Position numbers and translations under genes: made by a program
In this document: one piece after another, positions 18,841 through 25,777 of the stretch
How positions within the stretch are numbered: the stretch's first letter is position 1
Layout of the letters: every line of letters begins with the position of its first letter
Notes under the pieces: model-generated
The model's database searches: none
Seen by the model: only the letters and a program-made list of their open reading frames with translations
Told to the model about the DNA's origin: nothing
Source of the DNA: Sphingobacteriales bacterium
GTDB lineage: Bacteria; Bacteroidota; Bacteroidia; Sphingobacteriales; Sphingobacteriaceae
Reading direction: 5' to 3'
NCBI GenBank assembly: GCA_015655115.1
Contig: JAATFQ010000032.1
Coordinates: 1 to 54,887, forward strand
DNA: 54,887 nt

Positions 18841-19077
18841 TATACTCTCTTTTTTAACGGTGATGAAGGTGTCATGAGCTGATGTTCATGCTCAAATATA
18901 TCATTACCGAAGTATTTATATTGCATTATGTTAAAAATAGTTTGTCTGATGTCAGAAACCATCATGATTTTTCAAAACACATAACGACCCGGGCTTGCGG
19001 TTTTTGGCAGTATTCAATTATATTCCCTTATGACAAGTTTTATGTCGGGTGCTTTTAACAAACAAAGATACAAAATA

Positions 19078-19227
19078 ATGGATAAGTCAAACCTGTACAA
19101 TTTTGAAAGAAAATTTTATCGCAAAGGCGCTGAGGGATGTAACCATTACGCCGGCGATCCCAAAGTTATCCGTTCACAGTTTGTATATCCTGCTGATGAC
19201 ATTAAAGATGATACTTTCCTTCTATAG
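19078..19227 (+). CDS. small hypothetical protein
   Basis: This 49-residue ORF begins at the ATG at 19078 (MDKSNLYNFERKFYRKGAEG) and ends at a TAG. The frame is open from 19030, but the internal ATG gives a more protein-like charged start. It has no transmembrane segment and no motif I recognise. It lies 237 bp upstream of, and divergent from, the FNR-like gene. It may be a real small gene or chance. Confidence 0.35.
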   Translation: MDKSNLYNFERKFYRKGAEGCNHYAGDPKVIRSQFVYPADDIKDDTFLL

Positions 19228-19689
19228 GAGATAAAAATGCAAGGACATATTAATTCCATAATTCACTCATCCTATCTCTGTATGTGGCAAGGCAAAAGAT
19301 ATTGCTAATAAATTGCTGTTGAATCTGTTTAGTTTCAGTTTTTTATTAAATAATTTGTAATATATTTTAAAGAAACCCGTGTCTGGTTCTTTTTTGTCTT
19401 CCAGTCTGTCGTAATGAGTTTGTTTATTGTGTTTTGTTTAATCTGGCTGATCTTGTAAGGCTAATTATCCTTTTTCTGAATTATAGTATTGTATAAAAAA
19501 ATTATGTATTATTTTTATTTATTTCTTTTGAAGGGTTATGTTCGGAAATATTTTATATCATTATGTTGTATTTTACATCAAAAATCTGACTTGAATTTGT
19601 TGTAAAAATTATTATTTTGATATTTGGTTAATCATCTATTGTTCATTTTAAATTTTACTGAAGAAAATAATTAAAAACAGTTTGCATTA
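19228..19689. other. intergenic region, no gene supported
   Basis: 462 bases, very AT-rich after about 19310. A 23-codon ORF starts at 19237 behind an aggagat ribosome-binding-like sequence and stops at 19308; I cannot support it as a gene. The AT-rich part probably holds the promoter of the gene at 19690, but no clear TTTG / TAnnTTTG pair was found. Confidence 0.4.
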
Positions 19690-20703
19690 ATGACTACATT
19701 AAAGAGTATCATACGTCCCGTAAATGCATCATATAAGAGTTCTGCACGAGAAATAGAAAGGCATTCTAAGGAAACAGCAAAGCATTACAGGCAAAAGCTG
19801 AATCGGTATGTAGCGGCACACGACAACGCTGCCATCATTGCTTATAATGAATACATTCACTTGCTGCTTTCTGTTCATGAAGGGTGCAGTGAGGTTCTGG
19901 ATTGGGATAGCTTTACCAGCGAACAGGAACCCATAATACCTGTATTCTGGCCTCTATGGGAAAATGAGGCACAATTCGACCTCATGAAATATGAGCCCTC
20001 TTTTTTAGATGTAATTACCGGACAAGATAGGCGTAAGATCAGGAGTCTTCGTGAAAAGTTGGTGGAGGCCAGAGCTCAAGATATAGAAGTACATCTGTTT
20101 AATCAAAAAACTTACTTCAAAAATAAGGACGACTGGGAACGGATACAAGTTATTAAAAAGGGAATTAAGAAGTCTGATCCTGCAGCTTATAAAGCTGCAA
20201 TAGATTTTTTTGATCCCTATGCTAAAGTTACTCATTTGGGTTCTTCCCTGATATATGACATCCATAATGACCACATTAAAATGGATGTGTATATAGATGG
20301 AGTCGCAATTGTACCTGAATATACCCTTACGCAAACAGTATCAGGTAATCTTATTATCAATCCCCTGACACTAGAACGGTTTAACGAAATCTATCACGAT
20401 TATATATGCAGTTGTGCATTGTTCCTGGCGAGGGAAACATTTGCGCTCTTGCCTGTTAGATATGTGTATGTAAATGTAATGCAAAACCTTTTAAACACCT
20501 CAGATGATGATACCGGAAATAATGCTGTTCTCTGTGTAAAGTTTAATCCTGATGTAGTAAAGCAGGAGAATGAGCTGGCATTGAAACATTTAAAAGCATT
20601 AATATACATCCCCGGAAATAGCCCGTTTTCTGCTATTAATAATTTTTCTGCTCAGACAATGATAATGAATGAGGGAGATCTGCATCACCAGGCTGATCAC
20701 TGA
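19690..20703 (+). CDS. hypothetical protein, 337 residues
   Basis: I do not recognise this gene. It begins with a basic, helical stretch (SAREIERHSKETAKHYRQKL) and has no signal peptide or membrane segment, so it is probably cytoplasmic. The middle contains a charged helix (TGQDRRKIRSLREKLVEARAQ) and a short linker with DPAAYKAAIDFFDPYAKV. The C-terminal half looks like a mixed alpha/beta domain (IYDIHNDHIKMDVYIDG; YHDYICSCALFLARETFALLP). The CSC pair sits in a hydrophobic helix. It is followed convergently by the first XRE regulator after 43 bp. The context is accessory, with unrecognised neighbours. Confidence 0.75.
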   Translation: MTTLKSIIRPVNASYKSSAREIERHSKETAKHYRQKLNRYVAAHDNAAIIAYNEYIHLLLSVHEGCSEVLDWDSFTSEQEPIIPVFWPLWENEAQFDLMKYEPSFLDVITGQDRRKIRSLREKLVEARAQDIEVHLFNQKTYFKNKDDWERIQVIKKGIKKSDPAAYKAAIDFFDPYAKVTHLGSSLIYDIHNDHIKMDVYIDGVAIVPEYTLTQTVSGNLIINPLTLERFNEIYHDYICSCALFLARETFALLPVRYVYVNVMQNLLNTSDDDTGNNAVLCVKFNPDVVKQENELALKHLKALIYIPGNSPFSAINNFSAQTMIMNEGDLHHQADH

Positions 20704-20746
20704 TACATTCAAGGTATTGAGAAATATGGCCGGATGCTGATGCGTA

Positions 20747-21277
20747 TTATTTTAGCTGATAGGTATTTCCTTTGCCCTTTTTCCTGATGTTAATTATGAG
20801 CTTATTGCTTCTGGGTTCGCGGGTAATGATGTCGGATACCTTACTGGGCAGGATGCGCTCCTTAAACATCTGGAAATAGTCCTCAGCTATTTCAGCAGAA
20901 GTCTTTTCAGTTTTTAACAGATCGGTTTCCATGTACAGATCCAGGTTACTGGTATAGTTGGGTGCATTTTTATCAAGGTACCCGGGGTCTATGCCTTTCG
21001 ATACTACATAAAGTCTGATATTATCGCGCAACTCCTGTCTGGTAGGAATAGGTTCCGAAGGATCCATTAATTTATAATGTTTCACGCCAAAGTATGCGCT
21101 GATTTCAATAATAAAATCCAGTCCTATACTGTGATCCCCGGCTTCAATACCAGGAATGTAGGATTGTTGTTTATCGATGCTCTGAGCAAAATTTCTCTGC
21201 GAGACCCCAGCGGCAATGCGGTATTTCTTGACTTGACGTCCAAACTCCTTTCTGGCTGTTTCTTGTATATTTTCCAA
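20747..21277 (-). CDS. XRE-family HTH regulator with conserved C-terminal domain (paralogue 1)
   Basis: This is a 176-residue protein. Residues about 12-70 form a Cro/CI-type helix-turn-helix (KKYRIAAGVSQRNFAQSI, then QQSYIPGIEAG). The C-terminal half is shared with the protein at 22708-23259: a GIDPGYL motif, a helix with SAEIAEDYF, the segment SKVSDIITREPR and a final KGNTYQLK. The pair therefore forms a two-domain regulator family. It is transcribed away from the structured element and the ORF at 21603. The target genes are unknown. Confidence 0.85.
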   Translation of the reverse strand: MENIQETARKEFGRQVKKYRIAAGVSQRNFAQSIDKQQSYIPGIEAGDHSIGLDFIIEISAYFGVKHYKLMDPSEPIPTRQELRDNIRLYVVSKGIDPGYLDKNAPNYTSNLDLYMETDLLKTEKTSAEIAEDYFQMFKERILPSKVSDIITREPRSNKLIINIRKKGKGNTYQLK

Positions 21278-21424
21278 GAAACAAATAGAATGGCTATAAA
21301 CATATTATTCGATAATATAAATTGGATTTAATAATATAATGTCTATATTTGTGATACAATTTTTACTTTTAGAAATTGTATAGTAATTTAACAGTAACAA
21401 ATACAATTATATTATAGGTATAAC

Positions 21425-21593
21425 TGAAGAGTCTTGCAACTCCAATCTCACACCGTTGACGCAAGAAAGCAGATCCATACCCATATCTTATTAAAATACT
21501 ATCATGAGGTATTGAAATAAGTGTGGGTTCTGCTCTTTGTCTGTGTCAACTTAAGGTGTGAGATCTAAAGGAGTTGCGGATAGCAGAACCACA
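21425..21593 (+). ncRNA. conserved structured element, copy 1 (putative pseudoknotted RNA)
   Basis: This element is repeated at 53520-53690. Nested pairings are P1 21436-21443 with 21570-21577 (gcaactcc/ggagttgc), P2 21447-21454 with 21555-21562 (ctcacacc/ggtgtgag) and P3 21455-21462 with 21543-21550 (gttgacgc/gtgtcaac, one G-U). An inner hairpin P4 (cttatt/aataag, extended by aatac/gtatt) spans 21487-21521. The segment 21522-21534 (tgtgggttctgct) is complementary, with one bulge, to 21582-21593, beyond P1, giving a pseudoknot. Sequence outside the P4 loop is nearly identical between copies, whereas P4 differs yet still pairs. The strand is assigned by the same orientation relative to the following gene and is not proven. 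Confidence 0.72.
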
Positions 21594-21602
21594 TTTTTCA
21601 AT

Positions 21603-22619
21603 ATGATAATTATACAAACTTTAATTACTGAAACCGTGGCCCTTCCTCCGCATCCGCATTATGGAGGAAGTGTGGCCTTTGAAGTTATACTGAGCAAAGT
21701 TGTTCAGGCAATGCCCTATTTAACTATTTACCAGGACAGTTTTTATGCAGATGGACCGGATCTTGCTAGTAGTTATACTATATGCCCTTTTGCCAGTACC
21801 GGTAATAGTTTTTTATTTGAAATACCTAACCAGGATGGACCGAAGTATTTTTCGCTGGCGATTAAAGAAGGAAAGGTAATCCGTTATTTAATTCCTAATT
21901 ATCATTTTGAGCCCGGTGATGATATCATAATGAAAGTAGATAATAATGATGATCAGATACCTTGCCGGTTGGATTTTTCGGGTACGGGAGCTGCCAAGTA
22001 CCAATGTCTGACTGAAATTCGCAATAGGATTTTATTGGATGAAGTACGGGTGGCACCTCTGTTTAATGTGGTGCATGTATATAATACCAATAACAGGAAC
22101 ATCAGAAACATACATCTCGCCTTAACTTTGCTCAAAAAGTATAAATCAGAGTTGTCTGCTTACTCTTTTGAACTGCTGAAAGTGGATATCATGACGGCAG
22201 AATGGAGAGTACTGATCGCAAATTTTAAACAAAAAATAACAGCCGTTTTAAAGAGCGATGACACGTATGCTTATCTGCATTTATGCAATGAGTATAGAAG
22301 TAAGCTGAAACTGGATTTTGAAATGCCGGTTTCAGCAGTTATTAAACATAACTCTTTAGTTTATCCGCATTTTATGGTGGACAAAATTGTGTTTGGTTAT
22401 TTGAAAAAGTATGTCAAGCTTAATTTTGTGAAAATCTATTATTTGATATATATAACCACGGATCATCATGATTTGAGGGATAAAATGATTGTGATATTTC
22501 TTATGAAATACAAAGCAGAGATGAAAGGCCATTATAATTCTCTCTTAAAACATGCAGTAACTCATTTAAAGAATAAGAAATGTATGGATAAGCTGACGGG
22601 AATCTTGTTGACGCATTGA
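21603..22619 (+). CDS. hypothetical protein resembling the N-terminal region of Bacteroidota TlpA-like proteins
   Basis: This ORF encodes 338 residues from the ATG at 21603; the frame is open from a GTG at 21558, but that codon lies inside the structured element. Residues about 60-145 (SFLFEIPN; YFSLAIKEGKVIRYLIPNYHFEPGDDI; LDFSGTGAAKYQC) resemble the beta domain that precedes the thioredoxin domain in many Sphingobacteriaceae TlpA proteins. No signal peptide and no CxxC thioredoxin domain are present. The C-terminal part is helical and rich in Lys and Tyr. It may be a truncated, cytoplasmic derivative or a decaying gene. The resemblance is from memory of the family and is only moderately certain. 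Confidence 0.6.
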   Translation: MIIIQTLITETVALPPHPHYGGSVAFEVILSKVVQAMPYLTIYQDSFYADGPDLASSYTICPFASTGNSFLFEIPNQDGPKYFSLAIKEGKVIRYLIPNYHFEPGDDIIMKVDNNDDQIPCRLDFSGTGAAKYQCLTEIRNRILLDEVRVAPLFNVVHVYNTNNRNIRNIHLALTLLKKYKSELSAYSFELLKVDIMTAEWRVLIANFKQKITAVLKSDDTYAYLHLCNEYRSKLKLDFEMPVSAVIKHNSLVYPHFMVDKIVFGYLKKYVKLNFVKIYYLIYITTDHHDLRDKMIVIFLMKYKAEMKGHYNSLLKHAVTHLKNKKCMDKLTGILLTH

Positions 22620-22632
22620 TTAAATATGTGAT

Positions 22633-22701
22633 TTCCAACTGAATGTGCTTTAAATGTACCTCGGATATGTCTGGGATGCATTAAGGTGCATTCAGCTGGA
22701 A
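22633..22701. terminator. long hairpin between convergent genes
   Basis: The arms 22633-22648 and 22686-22701 pair over 16 positions with one mismatch and two G-T pairs (ttccaactgaatgtgc with gtgcattcagctggaa). The loop can extend the stem further. It lies between two convergent stop codons and could terminate both directions, although T-runs are short. Confidence 0.5.
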
Positions 22702-22707
22702 CCAATA

Positions 22708-23259
22708 TTACCTGGATTTGGAATCCTTATGATCAGCCGGTTTGAGCTGATAAATGTTTTTACCGGCCGGCTTAGTGATAATCAGCAATTCTTTTCTGGG
22801 TGAACGGCCTAAAATATCAGATACTTTACTTGCTGAAATATCCACTTTATACACTTCTTTAAAGTGAACTGCAATCTCAGTGGATGACTTAGGTTCTGTA
22901 AGATGTTCTTTTATATAGTTATCCATGCTTTTGGTATACTTAGGCGATTTGTTCTTAAGATACCCCGTGTCTATACCCATTAAGTTATGGTAATGTATAA
23001 TATTGCCGAACAGTTCCTCAGGTGGTGGTGGCTCTACCTCAGGATCTGCCATTTTATAATATTTAACACCAAAATAAAAACTAATGTCTTCTAATATGTC
23101 TATACCTACACTTGCTTTAGCACCTTCTAATCTCGCGATATATGACTGCTGCATTTCCAGGCCTGTTGCCAGGTTTTCCTGAGAAATATCAACAGAAGTA
23201 CGGTATTTATAGAGCTGTAGTGCAAATTCTTCCCTGGCTGTTATCTTTCTGTTTTTCAC
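22708..23259 (-). CDS. XRE-family HTH regulator with conserved C-terminal domain (paralogue 2)
   Basis: This 183-residue protein is a clear paralogue of the one at 20747-21277. The HTH occupies about residues 12-68 (YKYRTSVDISQENLATGL, QQSYIARLEG), followed by FYFGVKYYKMADPE. The C-terminal half repeats GIDTGYLKNKSPKYT, SSTEIAVHF, SKVSDILGRSPRKELLII and GKNIYQLK. A short charged tail is added after this. The two copies bracket the ORF at 21603. No autoregulatory operator could be identified in the AT-rich upstream region. Confidence 0.85.
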   Translation of the reverse strand: MKNRKITAREEFALQLYKYRTSVDISQENLATGLEMQQSYIARLEGAKASVGIDILEDISFYFGVKYYKMADPEVEPPPPEELFGNIIHYHNLMGIDTGYLKNKSPKYTKSMDNYIKEHLTEPKSSTEIAVHFKEVYKVDISASKVSDILGRSPRKELLIITKPAGKNIYQLKPADHKDSKSR

Positions 23260-23542
23260 CTAACAAATAGAATAGTTAGATGAATATTAAGTAATAGTTT
23301 AATCAATATTTGTTAAGATCAGTAATATTTTTGGTATGTTAATTATACTTTTGAATAATTATTGTGTTTTTATGTTAACAATAGGATGGAGAATAACTCA
23401 TTTTAATGGTTTTTTGTTCGGATAATTACATTACTGGCGGTAAATAATTAATTTAATCATTCTTCTTGTGCAGTTTAATTTCGACGGAATACAGATGCAA
23501 AATTGGCAACCTTTTCCTAATTAGCTTCTCAACTCTACGTCC
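23260..23542. other. AT-rich intergenic region
   Basis: 283 bases upstream of the second XRE gene (minus strand) and the possible small ORF at 23543. No gene, repeat or clear promoter pair was seen. Confidence 0.4.
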
Positions 23543-23776
23543 ATGTGTGTATTTTATAGCATTGGCGGCCATGTTGGTTTTAGTATGAACTGGCATCGAA
23601 AAGATGGAGATAGCTATATATGCACCGTATGTCGCTTTTTTACGGCTATCAGTATATTATTCAAAAACAAATTGTTCCTGATAGTTACCTTTAAATTATT
23701 CTACAGGCTAGTTCATAGCAGATTAGCCTGTGAAAAACACATCGCCGGGTCTATCCGGGAATGTTTAGGTAAATAA
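23543..23776 (+). CDS. possible small protein, unrecognised
   Basis: This 77-residue ORF has a CTVC motif and one hydrophobic stretch (KNKLFLIVTFKLFY). Nothing in it matches a family I know. The only support is a terminator-like hairpin pointing in the same direction 15 bp after the stop. It may be a real small membrane-associated gene or chance. Confidence 0.25.
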   Translation: MCVFYSIGGHVGFSMNWHRKDGDSYICTVCRFFTAISILFKNKLFLIVTFKLFYRLVHSRLACEKHIAGSIRECLGK

Positions 23777-23790
23777 ATAGTTAATATTAG

Positions 23791-23830
23791 AGCCGGTAGG
23801 TGTGGATGCAATACCGGCTTTAAATTTTAT
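23791..23830 (+). terminator. intrinsic terminator-like hairpin
   Basis: A perfect 8-bp stem, 23791-23798 with 23812-23819 (agccggta/taccggct), is followed by TTAAATTTT. It reads best in the plus direction, implying some plus-strand transcription upstream. It may also serve the convergent gene ending at 23827. Confidence 0.65.
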
Positions 23831-24588
23831 AAGTTCATAAAGGCTTCATTGGCCAGTATGGATTCTGACTTCATCGTCTCCAGACTTTGTAGATCTATCA
23901 TTTCAAAGTTACGAATATCTACGTAATCAGCATACTCCGGACTCGTATTAATAATTACAGCACCCAGCAGGAATACTCTGCTGCAGGTAAACTCTGCCGA
24001 TGCTTTCCCGATCAGGTAGTGTATCTGCTTATCTATACATTGGTAGGCTACCTCAGTAATCTCTTTTCCTGGTAATTCTGCCGCCAGTATTTGTTGTTTA
24101 AAGGGCATCATGGTACGTTCGAGCAAAGTCTGCTGATAGTCGAACTCATGGCTGCTGGGAATATAAATTTCATTGGTTTCTTTGAGCCGCTCAAGAGCCA
24201 GCATCAGTGCACCACAACTATTTGTTAAATGCTGCTGGCCCGGGCGGCGCATTTTGCCTAATACACCATCGTCAGTAATTCCAATGTGCGGACCATAAAA
24301 GATAAAAGCATCACCATCATCAGGAATATGATGGCCATAAGCTACCATACCTGTAAAGCCCGAAAAAGGAAGTCCGCCCAAACCACCCATAGCAAATGGA
24401 CGGGTAAGCACTTTTCTGAAATTTGTAGAAATGTTAATGTCATCACAACAAAGGGAAGTGGCAAAAAGGATCTTCTTTAAATCACAATTGTATTCCTTTT
24501 CCAGAAATGTAAGATACATTTCTGTAGTTTCAGACCCATTCGTAGCATTTGAGTAGTGGTCGAGGATAAAATTCGTGATCTTTTCCAT
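23827..24588 (-). CDS. LCIB-family protein (theta-type carbonic anhydrase homologue)
   Basis: This 253-residue protein shows the conserved core of the LCIB/LCIC family. It has CCDDIN (residues 47-52), FAMGGLGGLPFSGFTGMVAYGHHIPDDG-type wording around 65-92, FYGPHIGI with His101, GKMRR (111-115) and SCGAL with Cys125. By comparison with the algal family, Cys47, His101 and Cys125 are the expected zinc ligands, and Asp49 and Arg114 the catalytic dyad. Some members of the family have carbonic anhydrase activity, so CO2/bicarbonate interconversion is the likely reaction. There is no signal peptide, so it is cytoplasmic. It is a single gene with no bicarbonate transporter nearby. Identification rests on remembered motifs. 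Confidence 0.75.
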   Translation of the reverse strand: MEKITNFILDHYSNATNGSETTEMYLTFLEKEYNCDLKKILFATSLCCDDINISTNFRKVLTRPFAMGGLGGLPFSGFTGMVAYGHHIPDDGDAFIFYGPHIGITDDGVLGKMRRPGQQHLTNSCGALMLALERLKETNEIYIPSSHEFDYQQTLLERTMMPFKQQILAAELPGKEITEVAYQCIDKQIHYLIGKASAEFTCSRVFLLGAVIINTSPEYADYVDIRNFEMIDLQSLETMKSESILANEAFMNL

Positions 24589-24642
24589 TTGATTATCTAG
24601 AGATATTAATATTTGCCTAAGGTATCGATATCTTTCCGAAAC

Positions 24643-24672
24643 AAAAAAGGTGCTTCATTACGAAACACCTTT
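24643..24672 (-). terminator. intrinsic terminator of the small gene at 24678
   Basis: On the minus strand an 11-bp stem (24662-24672 with 24646-24656, one G-T pair, 5-nt loop) ends in six T residues. It lies 6 bp after the stop codon of the small gene. Confidence 0.85.
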
Positions 24673-24677
24673 CTGAT

Positions 24678-24887
24678 TTATGGTTTAACTTCCACATAAG
24701 GGTCATTATTACCAGGTTTATATTTAAGCTCTATGTCTTCTTTAAAGCGCTTGGCCTTATCTATCCATTCCGGAGCTTTTTCTTGTAAGTCGTCAATTAC
24801 AGATTTTCCATTGACATCTTTCTTGGTTACATATTTAATAGCACCGTACACTGCGGCACCAATTAATGCAGTTTTTAATAATCCCAT
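24678..24887 (-). CDS. small YtxH-like protein, 69 residues
   Basis: A short N-terminal hydrophobic segment (LLKTALIGAAVYGAIKYV) is followed by a charged helix (IDDLQEKAPEWIDKAKRFKEDI). This layout resembles small YtxH/general-stress-type membrane-anchored proteins. The function is unknown. It has its own terminator and sits between the LCIB homologue and the end of the exopolysaccharide operon; it is probably an independent unit. Confidence 0.65.
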   Translation of the reverse strand: MGLLKTALIGAAVYGAIKYVTKKDVNGKSVIDDLQEKAPEWIDKAKRFKEDIELKYKPGNNDPYVEVKP

Positions 24888-24957
24888 AGCTTTTAAGTAT
24901 TAATATCTATACACAGAACATACTAAATGCATAAATGTTCAAAAAAATTAAGGATTT

Positions 24958-25728
24958 TTAGAAGGCATTTTTATGGCCAAACAAAACCTGGGAGGTAGTA
25001 GACAGGATAATTCTGATATCCAGCAGCACAGACCAGTTTTCCAGGTACCATAAATCGTGATGGATTCTTTCTTGCATAGCACCCAGTTCTGGTGTCTCAC
25101 CTCTATGTCCGTTAATTTGTGCCCATCCTGTAATGCCAGGTTTAAGATAGTGCCTGACCATATAGTTTTCTATGATATACCTGTACTCCTCAGTATGTTT
25201 TACCATATGTGGCCGGGGGCCGACGACGCTCATGTCTCCAGCTATGACATTCAGGAACTGCGGAAACTCATCCAGGCTTGTCCGCCGTAAAAACCGGCCG
25301 ATCCGGGTAGTCCTGTCGTCATTTCTGCAAGCCTGCCGATGGTGGGCATCGTCATTTATGCGCATGCTTCTGAATTTATAACACCAGAATTCCGCATTAT
25401 TTTTGCCACTGCGCAATTGTTTAAATATTACAGGGCCTTTACTTTCTATCTTGATCAGGATGGCAATAATCGGACAGAGCCAGCTAAACACAAAGACAAG
25501 GATAAGAAGGCTGAAAATAACATCTACAATACGTTTGATAAAACGATTATGAATTTGATCCTGCGGCGATGAAATCTTAAAAATCATTACCTCATCAAGG
25601 AGCCCGTTAATCTGGTTGGTACTTTGAGGTAACAGCGTATTAAATAATTCATTTCTATTGGTATTCAGAGAGATATGGTCAATCCCTTCGGAGGTAAGGG
25701 AGGTATTCTTATGGTCTGATGATATCAT
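24958..25728 (-). CDS. exopolysaccharide initiating sugar-phosphate transferase
   Basis: This 256-residue member of the bacterial sugar transferase family (PF02397) moves a sugar-1-phosphate onto undecaprenyl phosphate to start repeat-unit assembly. One strong hydrophobic segment lies at about 67-91 (IVDVIFSLLILVFVFSW...), followed by the catalytic core: KFRSM, RRTSLDEFPQFLNV, GDMSVVGPRP and LKPGITGWAQINGHRG. It lacks the long multi-helix N-terminal part of WcaJ/WbaP and keeps only about 65 leading residues, similar to PglC-like short forms. It is the last gene of the operon. The sugar cannot be read from sequence. Confidence 0.92.
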   Translation of the reverse strand: MISSDHKNTSLTSEGIDHISLNTNRNELFNTLLPQSTNQINGLLDEVMIFKISSPQDQIHNRFIKRIVDVIFSLLILVFVFSWLCPIIAILIKIESKGPVIFKQLRSGKNNAEFWCYKFRSMRINDDAHHRQACRNDDRTTRIGRFLRRTSLDEFPQFLNVIAGDMSVVGPRPHMVKHTEEYRYIIENYMVRHYLKPGITGWAQINGHRGETPELGAMQERIHHDLWYLENWSVLLDIRIILSTTSQVLFGHKNAF

Positions 25729-25777
25729 AATATTTTAGTTTAAACAGGGCCTAACGAAAGCGAGGTGCAGGAACAGC

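Noticed and set aside
18945..18956. Perfect palindrome tctgatgtcaga upstream of the FNR-like gene
   Set aside because: It could be an operator, but it is 105 bp upstream of the start, does not match the FNR box well, and a 12-bp palindrome can arise by chance.
21425..21593. Integron attC site, tmRNA, 6S RNA or retron RNA as an explanation for the element
   Set aside because: The GTTGAC core does not fit the attC consensus, there is no integrase or reverse transcriptase gene nearby, and the size and fold do not match tmRNA or 6S RNA.
21425..21593. Miniature transposon (MITE) as an explanation for the two element copies
   Set aside because: No transposase or clear target-site duplication is seen, and the compensated changes in the inner hairpin favour selection on structure. 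It cannot be fully excluded with two copies.
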